DNA from: Chrysopogon serrulatus
Taxonomy: Eukaryota; Streptophyta; Magnoliopsida; Poales; Poaceae
DNA length: 64,000 nt
NCBI GenBank assembly: GCA_015844335.1
Contig: JADLZL010001956.1
Coordinates: forward strand, 124,001-188,000
Reading direction: 5' to 3'
In this document: positions 1 to 11,000 of the stretch, one piece after another
Numbering within the stretch: position 1 is the stretch's first letter
Layout of the letters: each line of letters opens with the position of its first letter
The notes under the pieces: generated by a model
Seen by the model: the letters and a program-made list of their open reading frames with translations, nothing else
Told to the model about the DNA's origin: nothing
Database searches by the model: none
Position numbers and translations under genes: made by a program

Positions 1-770
1 ATGTCCACGGCATCTCCGGTGATCACCGGGAAGAATAATTTGCCGTCGAACTGGTGGAACGACAGCGTCAGCACCCGGCTGTCTTCCGCGAACGACACGC
101 CGTCGCCGTGGTGCGCGTCGATGTCCAGGTACAGCACCCGCCTGAAGCGTCGTCGTCCGCCGTCGTCGAGGAGCGCTCTGATGGCAACCACGATGTCGTT
201 CACGTAGCAGAAGCCCCGGGCCTCCTCCGCGCACGCATGGTGCATGCCGCCGGACCAGTTGATGGCGATCTCGTACCTGCCGCTGGCGAGGGCGCGCGCC
301 GCCGCCAGCGACCCGCCGGCGTAGCACCGGCAGTAGTCCCAGAGGTTCTCGATGACGGGGTTGTCGTTGGTGATGCAGTGGGTGACCTCGCTCCAGACCT
401 CGCCGAGCTTGTAGTTCTTGGCTTTTGTACGGATCGCGCTCTCAGCGCCGTGATTGTTCTAGTCTGCCGGCGTGAGGTCGCGGAGGAATCTGATGAACTC
501 TGGATCGTGGGCGAGCTCGAGGTCTTCCTCGGTGGCCGGCGCGACGCGGAGGCGGTCCATGTCGTCGAGCAGGCCGTAGGCCTTGATGAGGGCGTGCGTC
601 ATGGTGACACGGTGGGGCACCATGTCGTGCGTCTCGCCGTAGTCAGCATAGGAGATGCGCGGGTCGTAGTAGTAGCACACGCTCTTCTTCTGCTTGGTGA
701 CGCCGCCGCCGCCGTCGGCGCATGGCTGCAGGTGCGGCGGCCGGCCGTGCTCGCTTCTCCGTTTCCCCAT
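1..770 (-). pseudogene. Class I (RPD3-type) histone deacetylase, 5' part, in-frame TAG
   Basis: Zn-dependent lysine deacetylase of the RPD3/HDA1 superfamily; class I members act in the nucleus on histone tails in corepressor complexes. Seen: ATG at 770-768, then VCYYYDPRISYADYGETHD, a divergent form of the usual N-terminal pocket, and VPHRVTMTHALI. Lower down are NWSGGMHHACAEE (catalytic His pair), GFCYVNDIVVAI, and LDIDAHHGDGV with its Asp and His zinc ligands. The frame stays open to base 1, about 256 codons, apart from codon 104, a TAG at 461-459. That codon sits between LTPAD and NNHGAESAIRTKAKNYKLGE, and both sides are in the same frame. No GT..AG intron can remove it. The catalytic core is otherwise intact, so this is a recent nonsense change, a sequence error, or a gene starting downstream. 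The rest lies left of the window. Confidence 0.72.
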
Positions 771-1205
771 GGCTAATCCTCTAATGTGATCTCTGTGTTG
801 CCAAATGCCCAATTAAGAACGTCTCTGGTTGCACGCGTGAAGCTTAAAAAGAAGATGTGCATCACGTAGTAGACTAGAACTAGTATTACGCTCGGGATAG
901 GACTCTCAGTCCGACTAGGAAGCTAGCTGCAGCTTCTTTTTTGTTCACGATGAGTTCCCGTACGTGTTCTAAAAGGCCACGACTCGTACGTACGACCCAA
1001 ATCTGTAACAAGCTTGTCCTAAAGTAACATTTTCCTTGATGGCATAAAATATTAGCATTACTTTGTATATTATTACACAAGATAGTTTCTATAATATATA
1101 TTTTCAGTTTATCATACTGTAATATAGTTACTATGAATTAAAATTTGAGATTGATGAGATGGATGCATTGATGACTGGTACAAATTTGTAGATTACTGTC
1201 CGATA
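771..1205. other. Intergenic, upstream of the deacetylase
   Basis: AT-rich from about 1020. It probably includes the 5' leader and promoter of the deacetylase, but I see no unambiguous TATA box or other site. Confidence 0.5.
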
Positions 1206-1210
1206 TAAAC

Positions 1211-1730
1211 TGTAACACACACCGGGTAGGATGGATTGGGACTAGTGGATTGGAGGAGGAAGGAGGAGATGGAGAGGGGCACGCGCCCACGCAGGAGCGG
1301 CGGTTGGCGGCAGCGGCCCTTGGGGACGGTGGCACAGAGGACTGGGGACGGGAGGAGGCACGAGTGAGAGAGAGAGAAATAAAGGGACTTGCCCAATTAC
1401 TTGTTAATAGATCCGACTACAATCTCCTAATATTTATAGTCCCGATTGAACTCTAAAAGACAAGGAACCTTATCGACCGGATCTTTCCTTGTTACAAATT
1501 CCCTAATATCTGAAAATATCTTTAATAAATACTACTTAACATAACTGCACACAAAAGTGAGCCCGCGGGGAGGATGGCGCCTCCTGCTGCGCCCCTGGCG
1601 ACGGCAGTGTGCAGCGCCTCCCCTCTAGGGTTTGGGGTGGTCGCGGCCCACGCTGTCATTTCTCTCTTTTTCTGGGCGTTTAGGTCCAATTGACCCTTGT
1701 TTCCATGTCATGGGTGGCATACGTGTAATA
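1211..1730 (-). repeat. 3' LTR of the 1.2-4.9 kb gypsy element
   Basis: Aligns with 4311-4905 along its length: same TGTAACACAC start, same 'aaagggacttgcccaatta' block, same 'ctctagggtttggg' block. The internal edge near 1727-1730 is followed by a purine-rich tract when read on the minus strand, as expected beside a 3' LTR. It lacks the extra 67-bp repeat seen in the other LTR. Confidence 0.85.
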
Positions 1731-2379
1731 GAACTCCCCTCTTCTCTGCTCGACGCGTCTTCGCGTCGAAGTGCAAGCCATGTGTTGGTCCCTTCAGGTG
1801 TTGGTGCTCCAACTCTGACTTCTTCAAAAAAACAAGTCATTGTACCATTGATGCAGTAAGTTCCATTCTTGTCATTGTCTAAATTCCGTTTTGAACTTAA
1901 AGCAGTATTGCAGTGTACCAATGTATCCAAAAATGAAGTAGGAGGTAGCGGGTATCGGGGGAAGAAGAGCCAAGTGTATCGTTGTATCTATACTAAATTA
2001 GCCATTACCCGTGGAGGTTGATGGAAGATTTGAGGTATATTGTTTGTTGTTGTGTCCATAAGAGCTAGTATGACTCGCTAGATCGTCGATGTTGTAAGTG
2101 TCGGAGGTATTGTGATGAGGTCAATCATGTTGCCAAACATGCCCAAATCTGATGCTCCTAGTGATAGAGCTTGAAGAATCAAATTTGGTATGACTCCAAT
2201 CTCAACGTTGTGTACCTGAGTAATGATATGGCTGTCATTATCGATGAACACGACTGATGCTCGAGGTACCGGGTATCCCAACTTCCATGTGGAGCCCAAA
2301 AGAATATGTGATGGCATAATGGTGGCTCCCTCCATAGGCCCTTGATGAATTCTCAAGGCTAATAGTTTAGTCTATTGTG

Positions 2380-4281
2380 TATTCTTTTTTAAGTTCCTGA
2401 AGCAAATTCTGTAATAGTGTTGAAGCATCTGGAAGATAGAGATGATGATCATAGAAAATCAGACCTCCTTCCACTGACCACATGGCTAACTGCTACCCTG
2501 CTTGAATGGCTATATACATTTGTCTAAGTATATGCTGCTATCTGATGGCATGCCACATACTAGCGAAGATTGGAGCTTCGCTATTAATGATGAAATCCAA
2601 AGCTTTGGGTTGCCGTGCTCACATGGATTTGTTTATTGGACATTCTGTTGATTCTAGGGGAGGGTGTGTGCGTACCATTGGTGGAGGAGCTGGCAATGCT
2701 CGAATGGTTGGCTAAGTCCGATGTTGGCGCTAAGCAATCGAGAACGCCCATCCTTTATATAGCGAAGCTCCAAATCTGTGAAATCCTATGTGATTCTACC
2801 AAGTTCCGCTAACCATGGAGCTCCCAGGATGATATCGATGTCATTACCAATGTCCATCAGGAATGCATTAGTATTAAAGATATCACTAGCAATTCTCAAA
2901 GGAACATTACAAGATGCACATTGACATGGTACCTCGTTTCCACTGCCCACTAATATAGTTGTGTCAATACGCTGCTCGTTGAGTCCTATGGCTCTAGCCA
3001 CATTGATATCAATTATGTTGTGTGTAGCCCCCGAATCGACTAGTGCTATCACACGTGTCCTGTTTCATTGCTTGCAGGTACATTGACGAGGCGCCATGTA
3101 CCCTAGAATACGGTTGCCCAATCATCATCATCATACTTTCCTGGGTATCCTCTACTATAAAATCATTAACGACTGTAATTTCAAATAGCATCTTACACTT
3201 ATGGCCACGAGAGAATGGTTTGTCACAGTTGAAGCAGAGGCCAGCTTGCCGCCGAGTCGCCATCTCATTCAATGTTAGCCGTTTGAAGGGTGCTTGAGGA
3301 TCTGCTGCTGGAGTTGCCACTGGCGGTGTAGTTACTGTTGTTGTAGCTGCCGTTGTAGTTGACGAGCGTGGGGTGGAAGGCAGCCCTGTTTGGATGTCGT
3401 AGATTTTATTTGCATCTGCCATCACTACTAATCGACGTTCATAGGAACATACAAGAGACATTGTTGTTTCCATGTCCTACGGGTTTAGTAACTCAACATC
3501 TGTTTTCAGCGGCTCAAGCAATCCTGCTGTGAATATATTAACTTACTGTAATTCATCAAGGTGCCCCACACGAGCTATCAATTCTAGGAAATGTTCTATG
3601 TACTCATTGACATAGCCTATTTTTCTGAGTGCTGCTAATTCTTCCAATGGATTGCGACGAGTTGGCGGTCCAAATCTCTCATTAACACATTTGGCAAAGT
3701 ACACCCAACTCATATCATCATGTCCTTGAGATAGCCTCATATACCACTGTCGTGTAGCTCCAGTTAGTTGATAAGATGCATACCATGTTTTCTGGTTGTC
3801 TGGAGCATGCTGCCCTTTGAAAAACTACTCACACCGATTCATCCATGATAGTTGATCATCCTTCCCATCATATATTGCAAATGATAATTTGTGTGGGTGG
3901 ATCTCCAATACTTGGAAGGCATTGGGTACTTGCGATGTCATTGGTTCCTCCTTGGGTTTGATGTTGATGTCGAGCAACAATTTGTTCTCTAATTCAACAG
4001 CCAATTTAGACATACTAGATGAGTAGGATTTTTTACCTGGTCCTAGATGTATTCGCGGGCAGCCTCCACCATCCTGTTCTTGGTGGCCGCCTCCAAAGCT
4101 ATCGCCATGCTCTTCCTCGTTTGCTCCAAGCTCTCCCTCATGGCGTTAGCAGATTGCCCCATCTTTGGAACAGAGAGGCGATTGCCGAGGTCACTGAGTT
4201 GTTCGGTGATGTTATCGATCTTGGTGAGGACAGATCCCTCAAAGTCGGCAAAGAGTTTCTTGATTGTGTCGGCATCCATGC
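2380..4281 (-). pseudogene. gag-protease-integrase remnant of the gypsy element
   Basis: Reading down the minus strand: an N-terminal gag region from an ATG near 4281 with an alpha-helical, charged character, then a retrotransposon gag domain around 3540-3740 (WVYFAKCVNERFGPP). A CCHC zinc knuckle (CFNCDKPFSRGHKC) lies near 3230-3270. A retropepsin-like protease follows at 2786-3052, with active site DSGATHNII and downstream ILGAPWLAELG. Right after the protease a TAG replaces a tryptophan usually conserved in the family. About 300 bp later, WSVEGGLIFYDHHLYLP resembles the start of the integrase zinc-binding region. Nothing between them encodes reverse transcriptase. Several stops and frame changes separate the pieces, so it is a remnant and not a working polyprotein. 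Confidence 0.8.
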
Positions 4282-4297
4282 TGGATTTGATCTGAAT

Positions 4298-4308
4298 CTC
4301 TGATACCA
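4298..4308 (-). other. Primer-binding site, initiator tRNA-Met
   Basis: On the minus strand TGGTATCAGAG lies two bases inside the 5' LTR, matching the 3' end of plant initiator tRNA-Met. It fixes the orientation of the element. Confidence 0.9.
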
Positions 4309-4310
4309 GT

Positions 4311-4905
4311 TGTAACACACACGGCGGGTAGGGTGGATTGGAGCTAGTGGATTAGAGGAGGAAGGAGAAGACGGGGGGGGGCGCGCCAGCGTAGAGGGCG
4401 GTGGCATGGCGGTGGCGGTGCGGTAGTGGCCCTTGGGGGGGCGGCGCATAGGGCTGGGGAGGGGAGGAGGTGCGAGCAAGTGAGAGACAGAGAGGAATAA
4501 AGGGACTTGCCCAATTACTTTTTAATAGATCCGATTGCAGTCTTCTAATATTTATAGTTCTGATTGGACTCTAAATGATAAGGAACCTTATCGACCAGAC
4601 CCTTCCTTATTACAAATTCCCTAACATCTAAAAATATCTTTAATAAATACTAATTAAGATAATGACTAGATCCTTCCTTGTTACAAATTCCCTAACATCT
4701 AAAAATATCTTTATAAATATTAATTAAGATAAGCGCACGCGGAGGTGGACCCGCAGGAAGGACGGCGCCCCTGGCGATGGCGACGTGTGGCGCCTCCCCC
4801 CTAGGGTTTGGGTGGTCGTGGCCCACGCCGTCGTTTCTCTCTTTTTCTAGGCCTTTACACTCAATTGACCCCTGTTTCCATGTCATACATGGTGTACATG
4901 TGACA
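4311..4905 (-). repeat. 5' LTR of the 1.2-4.9 kb gypsy element
   Basis: 595 bp, starting TGTAACACAC and ending TGACA on the plus strand, followed by TAAAC. It contains a tandem duplication of about 67 bp (4597-4663 and 4664-4731, core ttacaaattccctaacatct) that the partner LTR does not have. Confidence 0.88.
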
Positions 4906-4910
4906 TAAAC

Positions 4911-7038
4911 CCAGAGCATCACTATCAAAATTGGACCCAACGGCAATCAAAATTATGAGTATGACCTATCACCATCGACTTAACGAGTGTAAAGTTTACT
5001 CCCTCTGTTCCAAACTATTAGTTGTTATGACTTTTCTATATACATAGTTTTTCTATTCACCTAAATGTACTGTCTAAAAATATAATAAAATCAATGTATC
5101 CAAAAAGTGATTTTTACGATGCTTGGAGAAAACACGGACCGTCCATACCCCTTGATCGGATGTTTAGAAAGGCAACAGAACTGAGTAGAAGAAACTTAAG
5201 TCGTGGACCGGAACCAAATCTCCCTGGTGTGTTGATCTCCATGAAAGTATGATCCTCAAAGGGACGCCTCTCGAATGGATCCCAATGAATAGTAAATTAG
5301 GGTTTTAGGGGATGTCTCCCCCCTGGGGTCTGGGGCTGCTTTTATAGACCCGAGCGATTAACGTGAGCCCTTGGATCAAACCGACATCGGCGGGCGGCTG
5401 AGATTCTTTCTCAAAGGCGGTGGAACCCGTGGGCCAAAACTAGGCCAAAATGGCCAAAATCACAGACCGGCCGGTCTAGGGGTGGGACCGGCCGGTCTCC
5501 CCCTATGACATATGGGCCCACCTTCCGCGGGCTGGTTTCTGGTGTCTTCTAGATCCTTCCTGTGTAGGTGCCGCTTGCAGGTGCGATATCTTTTCGTCCG
5601 GGAGTCCGAATATAGCAAATGATATGTCCGTTTCGATTCTCGACGAGCCCATCGCAATGGTGCATTCTAATCCATCATTTGAGATACTTTTATACTGTTA
5701 TATATGTCAACTTTGATAGCTTTTCCAGTATGTACCTACAGAAACATAGATTCACCAAAACTCGTGGAACTCGTTAGATCAAAAACCTATACCTATGCTT
5801 TGTGGTTCATTTCATGTCACGTTTGATGATAATTGATGGTTTATAATTGACATTAATGACCGTCAACAAAGAATACAACAAATAATTATTTAGTCATTGG
5901 TTTCTTAGAGTTATTTGGTGGCCACATATATGGTTGTCATGTGCTGCCGATATCTATGGTCCACCACCGACTCCTGGTGTACTGAGAGGTTCTACGGCGT
6001 GGCACCAAGAGAGCACATGGCGAATTCCGGGGGTGGCAATAACATGCAAGCCCTATGAACAGGAAAACCACTAAACACAAGAACAGAGAAGATCAATGGC
6101 GCGGCGATTCTTCCTTCATGGCGGTGATGATCCTGCGCCTAGACGATGACCAATGGCACGATGATGATGAAGGAGACCGCGGCAAAGGAACGTCGGAGGA
6201 AGAAAGAAAACGACGACCGGGGCTTGGTTAAAAATATCCCATGAGTCAAATACAAAATAAAATTGATATTTAATAGATGGCAGGTAGTAGAGGATACGGA
6301 CATTCATATACGCAGGGAAGACGGATAACGTATCGAGATCGGAAGAGAGTAGACGACACATGTGAGCATAGCTTATGAGTCCGAGTCACATACACGATCC
6401 AATACATTTTGGAATCCGACTCCGTATCACGCTAGGCACAAGTTACCCGTGTAGTTAACAGAGAGACAAACCTAAGAATAGGTGGAGGGAAATTTTGCCT
6501 CTTTATTAAAGGACCATGGCCATTAAATGGACAAGTGGCATGTCTCGGTTTCAGGTTTTAATTTGTATTTAGTTCTTTTTCAGCAGCTTCCGCTTTTTTC
6601 CAATGGCATTTCTTATATTTTTCCATGTTTTATGTTGCTTTTATATTTCTTTCCAGCAATGAATATGATTCTAGGATGTTTTTTCTATTTTATTTTTCAT
6701 TTTTTTAGCGACATCATAGAGTCCGTAAGGCCAAGTTCTTTGGTGATATATTATATGTTGGATTGTCTAGATTTGCCCTTGGGCTCTTAGCTCAGGCACA
6801 ATGATAAATAAAAAGAGGTATTACAAAACATCAACAAAACTTGTATGGTGGGGTGGTATGTTATGAGCTCTCTAAACTTGGTGGCCAGGGATCAAAATAC
6901 CATAGCTGCTCTTATTTATCCTGCAGGTATTTTGTCACCTGTTCACCCTGTTGCTAGATTGGGCTGGACGTGGCACGAAGTTGGGCCGCGAGCGAGCTGC
7001 CACCCGCCAGTGAGTATTGGGCCGTGAGCCAGTTGAAC
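4911..7038. other. Repeat-derived intergenic DNA
   Basis: No supportable gene. Around 5000-5025 is one end of a Stowaway-like MITE (actccctctgttccaaacta) without a recognisable partner. From about 5140 to 5660 the sequence looks like LTR or leader DNA (a leucine-poor, stop-rich segment with tttatagacccgag as a possible TATA). The remainder is AT-rich, with nothing I can name. Confidence 0.4.
5464..5498. repeat. Pair of GACCGGCCGGTC palindromes
   Basis: AGACCGGCCGGTCT at 5464-5477 and GGACCGGCCGGTCT at 5485-5498. Both contain the same 12-bp perfect palindrome, with 7 bases between the 14-mers. They probably belong to a decayed retroelement leader. Confidence 0.7.
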
Positions 7039-7291
7039 GCGAGCGGGCCACCAGTGAGTATTCAGACTATAGATAAGTGTGGGAGTGTGGGACAGTTGGG
7101 CTTAATTGAATGGGCCAGGAAATTTCAGGGGAAAGAAACTCTTACCTTTTAAGTATTAGGTAATGCGAGCGTGCCACCAGTGAGTATTCAGACTATAGAT
7201 AAGTGTGGGAGTGTGGGACAATTGGGCTTAATTGAATGGGCCGGACAAAATTTCAGGGGAGAGAAACCCTTGCCTTTTAAGTATTAGGTAT
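7039..7291. repeat. 126-bp tandem duplication
   Basis: Copy 1 starts gcgagcgggccaccagtgag at 7039 and copy 2 starts gcgagcgtgccaccagtgag at 7165. Both run through 'gggcttaattgaatgggcc' to 'ttttaagtattaggta'. The right end, read on the minus strand (TCTATACCTAATACTT), resembles plant Helitron 5' ends, but no matching 3' hairpin was found. Confidence 0.75.
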
Positions 7292-7301
7292 AGAGGTATA
7301 G

Positions 7302-7480
7302 ATTAATCTATCATTAGCATATGTTTACTATAGCATGATATTGTCAAATCATGAGTTCAGTTGTCCCTGTGACCATTGGTTATCAGCCGGCTTTTGTGAG
7401 ACAAATTTTTTAAGACTAATTAGTCCATAATTTGATAATAACATGCTACAGTAAATATGTGCTAATGATGGATTAATTAT
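7302..7480. mobile_element. Hairpin MITE with long inverted arms
   Basis: Left arm 7302-7354 (attaatctatcattagcata...) pairs with right arm 7426-7480 (...tgctaatgatggattaat) over about 50 bp with a few mismatches. The unpaired centre is about 70 bp. It has no coding capacity. Confidence 0.6.
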
Positions 7481-7525
7481 ACTTAATTAATTTATCTCGT
7501 TATGTCTTGATAGAATTTATGATTA

Positions 7526-7690
7526 GAGTACATACCTGGGAACCACCAATAGTTTAAGTACCTAGTTGTTGCGTCTTTTAGTTAGAGTACCTATCTGGGA
7601 ACCACCGTTTAAGTTCCTAGCTGTTACGTTTTTTAATTGAAGTACCCGTCTAGAAACCACCCAATAGTTTAAGTACCTACGGTATGCAAT
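7526..7690. repeat. Three degenerate tandem units of about 55-60 bp
   Basis: Units begin at 7526 (gagtacatacctgggaacca), 7585 (gagtacctatctgggaacca) and 7639 (gaagtacccgtctagaaacc), each followed by 'gtttaagtacct'-like text. This is a minisatellite and not a CRISPR array. Confidence 0.65.
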
Positions 7691-8059
7691 TTAGTCAAAA
7701 ATCAATTTCTAGGGACGAACAGGTACTCTTAAAAGCATCTACAACCACCTCTAGGAACCTTCTGGATAATAGTGAATAGGTATGCTTTGAGGCTAATCAA
7801 TCTAATAAGTATGCTACTTTCAAGAAAATAAAACAAGCAATAATAGACAGCTGAATTTGCCAACTATATCTATATATGTTGATATTGATATGAAGCAACG
7901 AGCTGAGAGAGTGACAGCCATGTTTTCAACCAGATGACATATACATGGTAAGAGGAACAGGACCTCTCACATTATTTGGAATCACCAACGTAAATATCCC
8001 TTACATATGATCGATGTTTACCGACGTTATGCCAAGAACCAGTACTTGATGCGATGCTG

Positions 8060-11000
8060 TCAAACTGAAATCAAATTGACGTACAATGAGTCTAGAGTAT
8101 CTTTGAGTTTTGATGGTATGGTGTATTTATCTGTACCCTGGTAAAATAAACATATAGCTTGTGCAAAAGCTACCACCCTCTTCGAAAGCGCCAGGGGATA
8201 CTGGTCCTGATAAAGGCATTCCTCGACGATGTCCATCCATGACTCCTCATTTATTACTCTCAGCTTTTCAATAGCTTCCTCTACTGAAATCCCATACTGC
8301 TTCATGCAAGTTTGCACCGTTGATGCCATATGCTCCGAAGCTTGTTCTCGCTTCAAGAATACAAGTCATGTGGGAAAGTTATGACGGATATGTACAATTA
8401 TGAAGCTTAATGATACGTGGAGAGCGTCACGGTTTAGATATATACCTCATGTGATGCGATATCATTACTAATACGCGCGAGAATGCAGAGACCTCTAATA
8501 ATTTTTGGATAAGTGAAAGCACTCTCAACCGCCTCCCTAGTACTCACAGCTCCCAGTGAAATGAAGACAAAGATTAATGTTTGCATAGTCACAATGCTTT
8601 GCATTGAAATCTGCAGATGCTCTCCAACATCATTAGGGACATAGTGGTCATCACGCCATTTGACCTCCGCATGGTAGCTTTTTGTGACATCAATCAGCTT
8701 CATAGATAGATGCAAAGATGTTAAATATAAGTATTTGATAAAAGAAAAAGAAAAATGATGCCTTATGATGATATATAATAAAGCAAATATTGTCAAAATT
8801 AAAACTATAGAGGTAGGCAGGTTTGCATGCGTGTCCGTCTTGTTAGAGAACAAAAATTAATACCTCTCTCTGTACGAGCAGCGAAAGAAAGATCAAATAT
8901 ACTTACCACTTTCTTGATCAATTCAGCATTGTTGTTATTCTGAAGTTTCAATTCTTCTGCAATCTCATCAGCTGTGCATACTAAGTAATGGTAGAGTGTC
9001 CTCAGTTTTGTTGGGAGTTGTTCCGTGGCCTTTGCATCCCACCTAAATAATTTGATTTCATGAAATGATAAATTTAAGTATGACGTCTAGATTTTGGTCA
9101 TCTGCCAACAATTATTGGAATTTACACAGTGAGCTAGCTCCAGCTAGGCGAACCTTTCCATGGCCGCAGTAAAGATATTGCTCTCCTCTGTGCTTGTATA
9201 ATTGTCATATACATCATCCAACAATGCCACACATATAAAAAGTTTTGTAACCCATATCCGTGAATACGTGTAACAAGGCTCGTAAATAATTGCCATGACC
9301 CAGAAATATGTCTCTACCATTCTATCCCGTGCAAATGTTAGATCTGTCCGGGACTGGAACTCCTTCCACCATCTGTGTGGATCAACAAATAAACATGTTT
9401 AATAAAGTGCATATCATTGTATATGTATGTAATTTGGGTAAATCTTTATTATATACTTGACCAGTGTGCCTCCTTACATTGTAAGTTCTTTCAACTCCTT
9501 GCAGTAGGTAATTTGCATGATATTGTAGTCCAACTTTGCAAACTCCAAGAGGGCGTCATCTCGTGCTACATTCTTTTCATACACTGAGATGAAGCGTCTC
9601 GCTTCCACTCTCTCGACCCTTCTGAATCGAGGGATCTCCAATGTGCACCGCACCTCCTCTTGGAGAGTTGGTTCCAGAATTGTTTCCATCACTGATTGGA
9701 GGCAGCTCTTGGTCAAACTATTGATGTTGTCAAGAATTTCCTCCTCATGAATCCTCAAATGTGAGGCATCGTACAACAGCATCAAGCTTTTCACATCATC
9801 ACTTGAAATAATTCCTTGCTGATCTCTATACTTCAGAAACACATCTGCACATGAACTTAGACTTTCTTTCATTTTTATGCAAATCAATGTGTTGCCATGA
9901 TAATTTAGACAACGACTCTATCAACATGTGGTCTAGGGTATGCAAGTACTCTTATTAGGGCCATACCCTATCAAATTTTGCTTATATTTGATGATTTTAA
10001 TCTTTTTTTTCATATTTGACACAGTTCTCCTATAAGTACTTCATTTTTCCACCCATTGTAGTAATCACCATTTAAAAGAAGTCTATAAAGATATATATTT
10101 CAATTTATATTAATAGTTTTGCCTATGCCCTATGTACCATATATATTTTTGTATGTGTTTGCCATGTTTTCAGCATGTTATATTAGTAGAGATTTTAGTT
10201 AGAGCTATGTATTTGACAAGTATTCCTTTGTTAATTTTTATACAATTATGTGAGAAGTGGATAATTAAAGTATATATAGAAGTTTTTTGTGATTTTTCTT
10301 GTAATCATAGATGCAGGCAGAACAAAGTCTATAAGGTTTTACTTCATTCTATTTTGAAAACGTGCAGAGGTTGATTTACTTTAGGTATTGATTTGTGGGG
10401 TCACTTGATATTATTGTTGATTTACTTTAGGTATTGATTTGTGGGGTCACTTGATATTATTTTTATAATATAATGGCCTAGATGTATAACTTTAGGTAAT
10501 TTTATCTAGAATATTTTTTGTAATAGCATAGGTGGGAATTTAGATAAAGATTAGGGATTGCTTTGTATTAATAATTTTCTATAATAATAGCCTATTTTCT
10601 TAATGAAATGATACAAAACTCTTTTGTTTGTTTGATAAAAAAATATTTTCTGTAATAACATATGTGCAGGTTATAGGTAATAATAAGGTTACAAGGTTAC
10701 GTTAGAACGTGGGTTTACTGAGAATATATGTACATTACTTCTATTTTCCACTACTTGTTATTATATATGTGGGTCGTTTTCTATGTTTACTGATAATCTT
10801 TATATATTACTTATATTTTCTAACACGGATTATGAGCGTATAAATGTCAATTCTTCACTATGAGTCTTGAAAGAAAAACTCGATTCGCAGTGGTTAGACA
10901 GCCCAGGGGTATTCCGGCGAAGAAGAGAGCCCCCGGGGTATTCTGGCGAACATCTTCTCATGTAGATCAAGAAAACCCCTGAACCTCTGTCACATCCTTA

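Larger units (their letters stand above)
1211..4905 (-). mobile_element. Ty3/gypsy LTR retrotransposon, internally deleted
   Basis: The two LTRs start TGTAACACAC and the outer end is TGACA. The element is flanked by a perfect 5-bp target duplication TAAAC at 1206-1210 and 4906-4910. On the minus strand the order is 5' LTR, initiator tRNA-Met primer-binding site, gag, protease, a fragment resembling the integrase N-terminus, a purine-rich tract next to 1731, and the 3' LTR. The internal part is only about 2.6 kb. Reverse transcriptase and RNase H are absent, so the element could move only with enzymes supplied by others. The LTRs differ at many sites and one carries an extra internal duplication, so the insertion is fairly old. 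Confidence 0.9.

Noticed and set aside
54..776. 240-codon plus-strand open frame
   Set aside because: It is the antisense of the deacetylase; the minus strand carries clear conserved motifs.
7526..7690. Regularly spaced repeats, CRISPR-like at first sight
   Set aside because: Units are degenerate, there are no unique spacers of fixed length, and the DNA is plant nuclear.
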